Assembly: GCA_037975125.1 (NCBI GenBank) | Contig: CM075854.1 | Location: 63,380,071-63,444,070, forward strand | Length of the DNA: 64,000 nt | Source of the DNA: Latrodectus hesperus | Taxonomy: Eukaryota; Arthropoda; Arachnida; Araneae; Theridiidae | Direction: 5' to 3' | Notes under the pieces: generated by a model | What the model was told of the DNA's origin: nothing | Database searches by the model: none | The model's input: only the letters and a program-made list of their open reading frames with translations | Position numbers and translations under genes: made by a program | Shown here: piece after piece, positions 38,836-50,557 of the stretch | Layout: every line of letters starts with the position of its first letter | How positions within the stretch are numbered: position 1 is the stretch's first letter

Positions 38836-38887
<52 letters not shown>
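38836..38887. repeat. (TA)n microsatellite
   Basis: This TA run of about 50 bp lies inside the copy-2-specific piece 38555-38935. Confidence 0.95.
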
Positions 38888-38892
<5 letters not shown>

Positions 38893-41612
38893 GACTGACA
38901 GCCATCTTATTAGTATTTTTGTTCGCATTGCATTTTGCGGTTTTTTTTAATGATTATACCACTGGATGGTTGATTGAACAAGGTGACGTAGCTCCTTGGA
39001 AATTCAGATATCCTTTCTAATTTATGATTTGGAAAGATTACTGTTTACAGCAATCCGATACGATTAATATTTAAAATACAAAGAATGGATATCATCTTTA
39101 ATTTATTATTTGTTCAGAGCTGAATTTTGAAAAACAGGAATGCATTTTTTTCTCTCAGTGTTCACTATTTCAAATGGAAAAGAAATATACAATAAATATG
39201 CATATTAGTTATGTAAAAAATTTCATTGTTGCTCGTTTGACAAATAAATCTATTGTTGTTATGTTGTTGTTACTTCTGACACCTGGACAAGCCAAGCTCG
39301 TTATGCGAATTTAGGTCAGTAGGGTACTTCTTTCATTTAACCAAAGCTCCTTGAAGGTGAAAGTACGATTTTGCTCTAAGCTCCTCCGATAGATGGCACC
39401 ACCAGAGGATCCACTGCTTCAGTTTTGATATTCATCTGAAGGAGACCAAATAAATCTCATTCAGTTGAATCTCTAATAATTCATAAATTTAATATTTTAA
39501 TTGGAATGATGGTTTTGATTTATATATTTTTTTCGATCATGCGTTTCAAAAGCGAAACCAAACACATTTAATATGCATCCTGCTTGAATGATATTTAGAT
39601 ATATATTGCCTTTATTGCTGAAGCAAACTTAATGTTAACAGAATTTGATTGATTTATTGGTCTTTTTTAACATAGTGAAATGAATAATCTAACGGAAGGG
39701 TTGTAAGTCATTTAAATGTATTCCCGACTTGCTGCATTTTTAGGAGCATTTTCAGTCATAATGGGTTATATTTACGCGTTGAAAATAAGGGAACCTAGGA
39801 AACTCCCAAGCATCTACTGGTTGGGTATATATGCAAAAAACTAAAATGCGTTATCCATATTCCATTTTCAACTTCGGGGCTGGAACCGAACCTAAAACCA
39901 ACATTAAAAATACTGTCCAACTATTTAATCAAATTGAATCCTTACCTTGAAAATTATATTAATTTTTAAAAAGTCGAATTTAAATTGTCTTATTAAAAAT
40001 TGTTTTATTAATTTTACTACAGCAATGCATTTTATAATTCAATAAAAAATAATAGGATTTTTAGCCATAAGAAAAACTATAAAAATATTTTAACCAAAGA
40101 TTTTTACATATGTTTGAACCATCTCACCATATATTTATAATTTTTTTTTTAATTTAATTTACACTATAGGAAAAAGTTGCTGAACTTAATTATTGGTTGA
40201 AATATTATTAGAAATCAATAAATTTTTCTGTTTGTAATAAAAGTTTTAATCAATATATTTTTACATAAGTAAAAATATTACCTCAATAAAATATTTTTGA
40301 CTAAATTTTTAGCTCTTATCCTTTTAAAATAAAAAAGACTAATCGTAATATTTTCAAAAACACACTTGGTGATCGTAAAAACTACTTCAATAAAAATGCA
40401 AAATACCTATCATAATTTTTTGATGCTATGTGTGTTCTAAATATAAATTTATGGCATAGTATTTTTAAAATGCCTGAGAGGGGGCTCTATCCTCGTGGAG
40501 ATTATGGGACAAAAGTTATTACTAAGTGACACAGACTTTCAGCTTTATTTCATAGTTTTGTCTGAAATGTGACCATTAAAGAAAACTAGTACTGAAATCT
40601 CAAATAGCTTGGAATATTAATAATGAATATGCCCATTTATTTCCCCATTTATGCCCGGTTCATATTTACCAGCAGATATTTTCATTCTATAAAAGATATT
40701 TGACAATGATCGAGACAAATATGAAAAATCACGACACTCCAGCATCACGATATTAGAAAAAAAAAGAATACTTAAAAATGATGAAACACAGTAGCTTACT
40801 TTGTTGTCACAGCTTTACTTATAATGGCGTCGTTTATAATGCCTGATAAAAGCATCATTAATGTCCTTGGAATCCATCAACTATTGAACAGTAATCATTA
40901 TATATCTAGAAAATTTTATTGGAAGCAGTTTGAAATTGCTTAGTACTTTTTTTAATATAATTTCTCTCTCTCACACACACATAAGTAACACTTACTCTTT
41001 TTATTTAAACTAACATTTATCACTATTTTATTATAATTTATTTTATCATAATTTCACATTAATTTCCTAATTTGTCTTATAGTTTATATTTGATGCCATT
41101 TACGAGTTAATACAAGACCGTTTAAAAGAAGAAATCTCAATGCATTTGAAATTTTGCAAAGAATTTAGATAATTAGAAAATATGAATATCATAAAGCACA
41201 AAAATAAGGTATTACAAAAAGAAAAGGTTTTTGTAAAAGAATGTTAATTCTAATGAAGGAGAAATACATGCTCATTTATAAAACAATATTTTTTCTACAA
41301 AAAATAAGCTTTCGTTATCAATAAAAAAAATTAAATTAAGATGAGTTTATAAAAACGGTAATGTGTGTGAATATACCTAAAAAACTCTCAGCTCGTTGAA
41401 AACAATTTCTTAAGTAAATTAAAATGGTACTATTAGTGTAAAATGAGTATAATTGAAATAAAAATAACGTTCTTTTTTTAACAAGTATAGCTTGAATATT
41501 TTTTTTTTAATTACGTCGCTAACTAGGCAAATAATGTGACTCTTATGAGCAGCTTTTATAAGAAAATTTTTATTTAATTGAGTCAATCTCTTTTTGGAAT
41601 TATAGATAGATT

Positions 41613-43026
41613 AAGGCCAATTTTGCAGGTGAATGCTTGTTAAAAACTGGGGTCTTCATCCAAAACTGATGTTGTGGATGTACACAGCTATTGTCAGGCC
41701 CATTATCACATATGCCTGTGTGATCTATTGACGTAAGGTGGAAAGAAGACTGTGACTGACAGACTTGGAGGTCTACAAAGACTGGCCTGTCTCTGCATCA
41801 CAGGAGCAATGTCCACCGCGCCAACCAGAGCATTGGAAGTTATATTGGATCTGACTCCCTTAGACATCTTCATCTGCAGCACTGCCATGAATGACTGCAT
41901 ACAGAATGAAGCTACAAAACCAATGGTACGACCAACCTATTGCCGAAGGGCATAGGAGTATTACCGGGAAAATTCAAGATCCTACTTTCCTGATGCCCTC
42001 GGATATCATGGAAAAGTCATACATATTTGAAATATTTTTTCCATCTAGAGACGAATGGGACAACAACATGTTCGAAACTAAAACAGGAGATCTAACCTGG
42101 TACACAGATGGATCATTGAAAACAGCCTCTCAGGACTGGGAGTATGTGGCATGTCACCAAGAACCAGCCTAACTGTAAGCCTTGGGCGATACGCTAGGTC
42201 TTCAAGGCAGAAGTTTTGGCCATTATCCACTGTCTGCGACTAAATGTGAGGAAGGGCTACCATGATAAGCGGATTCTCATTTTTAGTGACAGTCAAGACG
42301 CTTTAAAAGCGCTCAATTCTTTCGCAATCAAATCTAAAATGATTTCGGAATGCAGAAACCTTCTTATAGAACTGGCAACTAGAAACAAGGTGATCCTTTT
42401 ATGAGTCCCAGGACACAAAGGTATCGAAGGTAATGAAAGGGCTGATGAACTTGCTAAACAAGGATCATCTTTTGTTCCCATCGGTGCAGAACCTTTTTGT
42501 GGGATCAATTTGAAGACCGCAAAAACCAATGTTTTTAAATGGGAAAAATGGAAGATGTATGAAGCTTGGCTCAACACTCCTGGTCAAACCCACGCTAAAA
42601 GTATGATCTGTGGATCACCGGCGAGGATTGCCTCTGAAATTCTAAGATGCTCTAGGCAGAAGATACGTTTAATCGTAGGCTTCTTAACTGGGCACTACTA
42701 TTTCAGAAAACACCTCTATAAAATGGGACTGTTCCAGCAAAACCCTATCTGTAGGAAATTTCATATACAAGAGGAAACGACCAAGCATATCATTTACGAA
42801 TGCGAGGCCCTTGCCTTCCCTAGATTAACTTCTTTAGGCATCATCCATACTAGAGAGTTACACCTAGACTCCATTAAAGGGTTATTGGACTTTATTAATA
42901 AAGTGGGTGACCCTAGCAACTGGAACTAGGAAACATTGTGTTTGGAGTTAATAGTACAAAATGCTGATAAAAGCAGAGGTGCCCAATGACATACAAACCC
43001 AACTCTAAGAAGAAGAAGAAGGCCAA
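41613..43026 (+). mobile_element. 5'-truncated LINE insertion specific to copy 2
   Basis: The inserted segment 41621-43018 is flanked by 'aaggccaa' (41613-41620 and 43019-43026). Copy 1 has the empty site once near 22254 (ctaaggccaacttaata). The insert ends in an AAGAAGAAGAA tail. Truncation at the 5' end, the simple-repeat tail and a target duplication are standard marks of LINE retrotransposition. Confidence 0.92.
41645..42929 (+). pseudogene. LINE ORF2 3' part: RT thumb, RNase H and Cys/His tail
   Basis: It begins inside the RT thumb ('WGLHPKLMLWMYTAIVRPII'), followed by 'GLQRLACLCITGAM'. An RNase H domain then shows 'LTWYTDGS' (first Asp), 'LQAEVLAI' (Glu), 'LIFSDSQDAL' (Asp) and 'VPGHKGIEGNERADELAKQ' (His and Asp). 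The tail has 'RLIVGFLTGHYYF' and a Cys/His motif 'CRKF...HIIYECEA', ending 'DPSNWN' at 42929. It is broken by frameshifts near 41890 and 42172 and by a TGA at about 42402. RNase H next to this tail places it in the I/R1/Jockey group of LINEs. I cannot give the exact clade. Confidence 0.88.
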
Positions 43027-43163
43027 CTTAATAAAAAGAGTTTCACACAATTGAGATTAAAATGCATTTAATTAGCTCATTACATTATTTAATCATCATC
43101 AAACTATGGCTATGATGAGACGGGGGTTTAAAATTACCGTAAATGAATTTTATTTTTCATATT

Positions 43164-44466
43164 TACAGAGGGTATTAACACATTTTTAGAACGATTTCAG
43201 GGCCTTTTAATTAATGTTTGAAATGTAAAGACTATTTTTTTAAATATTTGATATGATAGCCTTTTTTCTGGACTATAAGTCTGAATCGTGGTTTCCTTGA
43301 TAGAAGAGCTTTTCGTAAAATTTCCAGGGGTATTGCTTTCCATTCCTCTTCTACTACTTTCCAGAGACCATCTATCGTGGTAGGTTTGCGTTTTGAATGA
43401 GCTCTTTTTAACAGACCAAAGGTGCATTAGTCGATAGGTGAAATGTCAGGGGACTTCGCAGGAATATGTTCAAAAGATATGTATGCAATAGCTGTATTAG
43501 TCTTCATTTTTTCAAGGAATGCAGTGGTAGTTATCGAACTATGACTTGTAGCTTTGTCTTGATGAAGTTTCACTCTTTGAAATTCTTTGGGATAAAGAAG
43601 TGGAATTTTTTCTGCAAATATTGGACGTAAAACCTTCTCCTGATAGTATGATGTGTTGATTTTAACATTTTTTTCTATTCTTTTTATTTTTGATTTCCCA
43701 TTGTAGGAGAAACCTGCGACTATCGTAAACCCCTTACTGAAACTTTCTTTACATTGACGGAACCAGGTTTGTACATTTTTTTCTCCTCGTTTTCTGTAAT
43801 AAATAGACCTTTTTTTGTTGCAGTCATTTAGGTAAACCCATGCTTTATCAAGGATCACAATGTATTTCCATTTATCTCCTGCTAAATTGTTTTCATACAG
43901 GATTCTACAAAATGTTTTGCGTTGAGCCACATGTCTCGGCAAAAGCTGGAGAACATTATGATTTTTAGCTCTTTTAAGCTATAAATCTTGATTTATTATT
44001 TTACTTATTGATGCTACAGATGTTTCTAAAGACTTTGCAATTGATTTCTGTGTTTGCGGATTTTCTCTTGTTACCAGCGATTTCACTTTAGAAATATTTG
44101 AAACAGTACGTACTTTATTCGGATATTCGTTTGGAGTCTTTTTTCCATGTAGAAATAATGATTGACTGTTTCTACCTGTCCGATTAATAATATTCCTTAT
44201 TTTGTACTTAGAAATTTTCATACCATGCATTTCACAACGTTTTTGAATCCTGGAAAGGAATAATTCTCTTCGGAAAGCGCAAAAACATATCCTTCAATCC
44301 AGAGCTTGTTTACACGCGACATTTTAAAAAAAGAATAAATTTAAAAGTAGCAGACGATATTTCTCCTTTCAAATAATAAGCTGTTTCCAAATTTTTTTAT
44401 TCTAAAACATTTACTTTTTAAAATTTTTAATCGAAATAATTCTAAAATGTGTTAATATCCTTTATA
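43164..44466 (-). mobile_element. Mariner-superfamily transposon specific to copy 2
   Basis: The 1299-bp element (43166-44464) is flanked by TA. Its inverted termini share AGG(G/A)TATTAACACATTTT, then TAGAA. Copy 1 shows the empty site 'cagatttatttcttt' near 22392. One transposase gene lies on the minus strand. Confidence 0.94.
43232..44322 (-). pseudogene. Mariner-superfamily transposase (DDxD), nearly intact
   Basis: The start ATG at 44320-44322 gives 'MSRVNKLWIEGYVFALSEEN'. A one-base shift near 44250 moves the frame to 'IQKRCEMHGMKISKY'. The rest is one frame broken only by TAG near 43978 (after 'IINQDL') and TAA near 43425 (after 'SPDISPID'). The catalytic Asp residues are in 'IVILDKAWVYL' (relatives have D-E-A-W), 'KLHQDKATSH' and 'SPDISPID', with 41 residues between the last two. 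The reading frame continues past the TAA as 'CTFGLLKRAHSKRKPTTIDG' and ends with 'GYHIKYLKK' and TAG at 43232-43234. The spacing resembles the DD41D group, but the sequence differs clearly from the 16867 transposase. Confidence 0.88.
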
Positions 44467-44913
44467 TTTCTTTGCAAATTCTTATTTACTATCATGCCGC
44501 TTCTTTTTTACTAAATGCCTTTAGGTGCTAACATTGGAATTTCTTATTGAAACAAAATTATATGATTTATTTGACATACTATTTTATTCATTAAGTCTAC
44601 TATGGGTATAAATGGTGTATATATGCTATTAATGAATAACAAGTAAAGTATATTACATATACTGTATAATTGGAAAATTAGAAGATTATCTAAGCTATAT
44701 TTACAAATAAAATTTTGAATTTGTAAAAATAATCCTTTATATCATTTAATGTATTTAATTCTAAGAGATTTAAATATTTCATAATATTTAAAAAATATGT
44801 TCCTCTGTGTAAAATTGTGCTGAAATTCTTTCACACATACAGACAGGAGAACTGACATCTTTTGATATTTTCCAAAGATGGCCTGTATTATCTTGGGATT
44901 ACAAAAGAGAATT

Positions 44914-45126
44914 TTAGTATTTCATACAATTTACATAACATGCAAAAAGATTTATGTTAATACTTTTATACATCAGCGAGTTTACAGTTACACATAACAT
45001 CGCAATCCTATCCCAGGGCTCGTAGTGGCCGTGGAAGAAGACTGTAATCACATCGGAGGGAAAGCTCTTATGTTTGAATTCAGACACCAGTGAACAGTGG
45101 GGTTGTTCTGGTTTGTGCGTGCACAT
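44914..45126 (-). other. Unassigned open frame shared by both duplication copies
   Basis: The minus-strand frame contains 'HCSLVSEFKHKSFPSDVITV', then 'FFHGHYEPWDRIAMLC'. The copy at 22818-23132 is also open with few changes. The composition looks protein-like, but similarity between the copies follows from the segmental duplication and is not evidence of selection. It lies just left of the old Tc1-like relic. It could be part of an older transposon or a host exon relic. I do not recognise it. Confidence 0.3.
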
Positions 45127-45206
45127 TAATCAAAATAAGAGATTGGGATTTTTCTGCATTTTTTTTCTTGTATGAAATTTTAATGTCTGTTCGTATTATC
45201 AATATA

Positions 45207-46484
45207 CACTACCTGACATTAAAAAAGTATTACCGAGAAGGTGTGGACAGAAAATTATGCAAATTTCAGGGTAGATGAATCTTACCGAGTTTTGCAAATG
45301 ATATGAAATATGCAGCTCTTCAGCCAACGTAGGATAAAATATAAGGTGAGGAGCAGGTAGAAAGGGCAATATTCGCGCTTTTATTGCTGCTTGGAAAACA
45401 ATCGTTGAAAGGTTGTCCTTGTCGCAAAGGACACCTGTAATTGCAGAGAATGCCAGGCCATCGTCGATGGAGTCAGTTCCAGCAGACAGACGAGTTTCGG
45501 AGGGACATGGTGATCGGACTGAGAAGGGTAGTTTGGCCCTTACGGCAAATCACAGCTGACAGACACATGGACGTGTCCATAGTTCACCAGCTGTGGTGAA
45601 GATGGTTAGAACAAGGAATTATGGCACATTTGAGGGATGCTGGTGGTGCCAGAGTGACTTCAGCACGAGTGAATCGATGCGTTCGGCGGGAGGCTGTGAC
45701 GGATTCAAAGCACGTGTACCGAAATTCTGCAGCATAAGCAAGACACATCGATTCCCACATCGAGTGAAACCTTTTATCATCGATTGGCTGCTAGTGGCCT
45801 GCACTCATGGCAAACGTTAACAGTGCCACTGATTCACAACATTGACGTCAGCGCTGGAATGGTTGCCGGATTTGAGCGATGTGGATGACGGAGTGACACA
45901 GATCGTCTTCTTAGATGAGTCATGCTTTTGTTTCTTCTGTCATTGTCGTCGCATACGAGTGACAGGTCCAATCCTGCAGCAATTGTGGAATGTCTCACCA
46001 TGCAACAACGGGGCATCATGGTTTGGGGCGCCATTGTGTACAATTTCAGGTCACCTTTAGTTCGTATTTACGGCACTATGACAGCCTAATGTTATGTGGA
46101 TGATGTGCTGTGGCTGATGATGCTTCCCTACTTTCAGTGGGTACCCACTGCCCTTTATCAACAGAATAACACCCGACCACACATTGCTCGCATCAGAAAA
46201 CATGCCCAGCAAGGTGTACAACGGCTTCCCTGTCCACTATGCTCACCAGATCTCTCACCTATCTAACACTTAGGGATATGATTGAACATCATTTGCAGTC
46301 CCTGCCACTGACTCCTTCAGAAGACGCACTTTGGCAAATGGTTGACCGGGAATGGAGAGCCATTCCTCAGGATGCCATTCTTAATCGCATTGACTCTGAG
46401 CCTAAATGTGTTACTTCGTGTATGATAGTCCACGATGGTTCTACTTTTAACACGTTAAAGAATGATGGATGTTCATATACAGTG
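45207..46484 (+). pseudogene. Degenerate Tc1-like transposon, copy 2
   Basis: This is the partner of 23137-24390. It starts after TA with the same 'CACTACCTGACATTAAAAAAG' and ends before TA near 46485. Visible pieces are 'VFLDESCFCFF' near 45910, 'VWGAIVYNF', 'QQNNTRPHIARIR' near 46160 and 'SPDLSPI-stop' near 46250. It retains about 40 bp near 45640 that the other copy lost. Many stops are present and no intact frame remains. Confidence 0.85.
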
Positions 46485-46858
46485 TATCAACATACATGTT
46501 GAATAAATACAAAATTCAACATATAGTTTATTCAAATTAAATAGATTTTTTTGTAGTTATTGAATTTTATATGTTTGCAAACGATTAAAATTTTAAAATG
46601 ATATTAAATAATATTTTGCAAAAAGATGAAAAACGAGAAAAAATATTGTTAGTTACTGTTTTTTATGTAATAACTAGTGGTAGACGTTGTTTTTTGTGGA
46701 GACGTTAACTATCCCTATAGTAAAATATTTAAATAAATATGATTTTCATATATAATGTGTTCTTGACTCAAAGATACGCTACAGCATTCTTTAAAGTATT
46801 GGAATAGTTTTGATCATAAATTTTGTAAATGGATTTTTACGTTACTTAAATTAGATGT

Positions 46859-47122
46859 CTAATTAAGTGGCTTGTGTGAGTTTCTTGAAAGCTCAATTAA
46901 TAAAAAATTTACGGAACATTGCGAATCATGAAAATGCTTTAATTTGTCTAAGGCACTTCTATGAAATTTATGCTGAAAGCACTGAGAATTCACTAAGGAG
47001 ACCTGATGAATGGCATGCAACACATAAGTTGTAGGAATATCTTTTGGTTGTACTTTTAAGCCATATTTTACATGAAATCCCTTTTGAAGATGATCGTAAG
47101 TCGAAATAAAATGGCTATTCAT
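46859..47122 (-). other. Unassigned open frame, 87 codons, broken in copy 1
   Basis: The minus-strand frame starts 'MNSHFISTYDHLQKGFHVKY' and continues with a His- and Lys-rich, protein-like composition ('ALDKLKHFHDSQCSVNF'). The copy 1 equivalent (about 24775-25035) has a TAG where this has the AAG of 'HLQKG', plus a one-base length change near the end. I cannot assign it to a family. It may be a relic exon, a transposon fragment or chance. Confidence 0.25.
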
Positions 47123-47321
47123 GCTGATACTTTATGCACCGTGTCATATCATGTTCAAGAAATTCTCAAGTGTAAATATTCGCATTTTCAGAGCTAAAAT
47201 GAACGTGAATTCATCACTTTTAGTAACTGGGTACCATTGAGTTGTTATCAAATCTTAATGGCTTATCATGTTTCTAAATGGAAACATTATGAATAACCTT
47301 TTTCTGATTTTCATGAATTTT

Positions 47322-47402
47322 AGTATTAGTATTAGTATTAGTACGACTAGAGTATTAGTACGACTAGAGTATTAGTATTAGTATCGACTAAAGTATTAGT
47401 CT
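47322..47402. repeat. Imperfect 'TAGTAT' minisatellite
   Basis: Repeats of 'agtatt' and 'gtacgactagagtatta' units occur here. The copy 1 equivalent (near 25240) has fewer units, so the array expanded or contracted after the duplication. Confidence 0.75.
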
Positions 47403-47968
47403 GGTATTAATGTATTTCATGGACTAAAGTATTAGTACTTTTGATTTTCTGTTCTCCTAAGCAGTTATTTCGGACTTCTTTTTTAACAAGTCAATCTCAA
47501 CCCGAAGTGTCGTAGCAGCACTTGCGGCAATATGAGTTCCCTCTTTAGCATGCATCTCTCATTCTCGGATATATCCTAAAGAAATATTTAACTTACTATC
47601 TGGAAGACTATATTGTTGATCATCTTTAGATATTTGGTACTCCAGAACATTCTTTGATGTTATAAAGAAATATTTAGATTGTTATCAGAGGAACTCTCTC
47701 TCTCCTGGAGATTTCTATGTACATTCTATTTCTATAGTACAATATGCATTGCATTCTTTATTTGCGAAACGGGTAGAGTAGAAAACTTGAATTTTATTCC
47801 CGAACTTCTTATTGCTGAAAGTTTAATCACTTACTTTTATTCAGGATAATAAGATACATTTAATTCAACCAATAGTTTCTTATGGTATAAGATTAATTCC
47901 GGAACCAAAAGAGTTATCTCAAGGTTTAATGACGTCCACCAGGGAAATCTATGAAACGCTTTAGATTC

Positions 47969-49986
47969 TACACGCAATCCCGCAATCATGAATATTTAAT
48001 TTTTATTCTTCCAATGAGAGGGATTTGAATAGACGTATTACGTAAGAAACAGGACTTGGTTTTATATATCATGAATTGTTAGAACTAGAAAATACCTATG
48101 AGGAATTTGTATTATTTATGAAAAATAAAAATATAAAATCTGGTAAAATGATTTGGATACTCTATTTTTGGGTGAATGTTGAAATATATTTATTATTTTC
48201 AAATCTGTGAGATATAATGTTATTTACAGCAGTCCTGAAAATATGTAAAATGAAAGTGTATTATCTAAATAGTGTTTTGAACTTACAGAAGAACATGTTT
48301 ATATACTTTGAAAATCTCTTCACATATAAAATTTATTCAATAAAGAGTAACTCCATTAATAATTTGCTTATGTTTGTCATAGAATGGCTAAAATTATCAA
48401 GATGTAAGTGCTAAAACTAAAACTAAGACTGTAAGACTAAAACTAATCAAGATGTAAGTGCATAAATTTTAAAAAATTTAAAAAGGAATAGAGTTTTTTT
48501 TTTGGAATTCTAAATATAACTTTAAAATTCTCTGTATGTGTAAATATTATTAATAAGTTCTAGATCAAATTTTAACCTAAAAAATTTTTTTCAATTTTTC
48601 CACTCCTATTCTTTGGAACAAATACAAACGAGATTTATTTCACTTTGCTTTACCGATGGATTGAACGTGAGACTAGTTAACAGCTAGTTAAAATTCTCGC
48701 ATATATATATAGATAGATAGATAGATGTAAGTTTCTTATATTTACAGTTGATATAAGAAAGTAATTAGAAATTGGTAGGATGAAAGTAATTAGTATGAAA
48801 TTATTAGTAATTATAGTATTAGTAAAGTAATTAGGATGAAACTACATCTGTCCACTTTTTAGATATTATATATCTATAGATTTTGTTAAAAATGGGATAT
48901 TTTAAGACATGAAATTATATTTAATATGCTTAATTTTTGTGGGCGTTTCTATTCTTATTAAGATTCTTACATTATTAAGGGCAATATGCCACTTCAAAAA
49001 TGGAACCTATATAAATTCTACACATTTAATATTTAAAACTTAGCAACGACATTTTATTTTGAGATTTTTCCTTAAATTTTTTAGAAAACAAAACTTATAA
49101 GTGAATGAAATCTTTTAGTTATTGAGTGTTTAAGTGAGTGTTTTTTTTTTTTTAATTTTTACTCAATTAATTTTTCATAGAATACACTAATTGTAAAAAT
49201 AAAATCATTCAAGTAGTTCTGAGGAGATTCGAAGAAGTTTTTCTTTATCATGATCGAGTCAAATGTAATATTTCATCCGACGAATGTTATATTTTTAGCT
49301 TAACGTTAATATATGCAGAAATCTGAGTTTCTTCAAATTTAAGAGTTCAGATGAAATAATGGCAGAATAACGTATGTCAGAGGTTCCAAAGTCAACTAAA
49401 CCCTTAAAGTCTTTATTATTGTTTATTTAATTTTCTTAAAGTTAAAATATAGTATTTATCATTTGTAGAAACTTGCCCTCCAAGCGTTTCCAGATCAAAT
49501 TCAACTGATTCAGCTACGAAAGAAATCAAACACTCGTGGCCCCTGGACACCGGCGCGTAAAATTACTTTTCAAATAAAACTTTTTCTAAGATAAATATCG
49601 AGTCGAAACTGGAAACCTTCATCATCCAAAAAGTTTCCTCTTCCGCTTGGTAGCGATTCTCATCCGGAGATGTTTTCATCTTCCGCTTCGTTAGAACTCT
49701 CAGCTGGCAGTAAAACCACTTCCATAAAGAGATAATCCTTCAAGCAGGACCACTTTTCTGTAAGGGTTTTTTAAAAAGTCTTCCATTTTTCTTCCTTTCA
49801 ATAATACGGAACTGGAACCAACTTTTATTTTTCAACTTTACAAAATCAGATATCTTTTTATTCGGAAAAAAATAAATGCGGCATCGTACTAAGGCAAAAG
49901 TAGAATACGCAAAAGCTTAAGCCAAAAAATCCTTAGTTTAGGAGAAGACAAAATACAATAAAGAGAGAAAGAATGATTATAATCAT
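47969..49986. other. Non-coding stretch
   Basis: This is single-copy AT-rich DNA to the right of duplication copy 2. It contains a short (GATA)n tract at 48709-48726, a small direct repeat of 'atcaagatgtaagtgc' near 48395-48465, and a GC-richer patch at about 49470-49760 treated separately. No supported gene was found. Confidence 0.5.
49560..49712 (-). other. GC-richer patch, possible coding relic
   Basis: The minus strand reads 'MEVVLLPAESSNEAEDENIS', then G, TGA, and 'ESLPSGRGNFLDDEGFQFRL', an acidic, protein-like stretch with one stop. Base composition is visibly less AT-rich than the surroundings. I do not recognise a family, and no splice sites are obvious. Confidence 0.25.
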
Positions 49987-50056
49987 CTTGATCCACAAAG
50001 TATTGTAGATTTAAAATAAAGTGGTATTTTAAATCTACAATACTTTGTGGATCAAG
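49987..50056. repeat. Perfect 32-bp palindrome with 6-base loop
   Basis: Bases 49987-50018 are the exact reverse complement of 50025-50056, separated by AAGTGG. No mismatch is present in 32 bp. It would form a 70-base hairpin. The perfect stem is unusual for ancient sequence and differs from a typical animal pre-microRNA, which has mismatches. Confidence 0.95.
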
Positions 50057-50557
50057 TATTGTATATGTATATGAATGGAAGTACTCGGAATTTAAAAATT
50101 TTGTTACCATTGCGGAAATCTTGTTACAACAAACAGAAAATCTCAGAAAAATGTAACACTTTAATAAAAATTACAAAATGTGTAAAATTAATCTAAAGCT
50201 TATTCTACTTCTACATATAAGCGACTTTCCAGCAACTAATACTATGTTCAGTTTAATCACTCCTTTCACATAACGATTATTCCAGACACTTTTCGAATAA
50301 TTAAAAATAGAAATTATGTTATGGACATCGATAAATAATGTATGATTATAATTAAGATGGGATTATTTTATATTAAGATTATAGCCAGATAAGTTTTTCA
50401 ACATTCTCTCTCCATGTCTTGTTGGGATAACTTTCGGTCACACCGCAATCGTATTTCATTGAGTGATTGCAGAATGTTCGCTTTCTCTTAAAAGTACTTT
50501 TTCTTAGTATTCACGTCTACCTGATGACTGAACAGACTCAGATTTCTGTCTATCAGC

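Larger units (their letters stand above)
33885..47968. repeat. Segmental duplication, copy 2 (14.1 kb)
   Basis: This is the direct-orientation partner of 6417-25952. Specific to this copy are about 430 bp near 34146-34583 (or deleted in copy 1), a piece at 38555-38935 with a (TA)n tract, a LINE insertion (41621-43018) and a mariner-superfamily insertion (43166-44464). About 110 bp near 47855 is missing relative to copy 1. It carries the intact vanin-like terminal exon. Confidence 0.9.
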
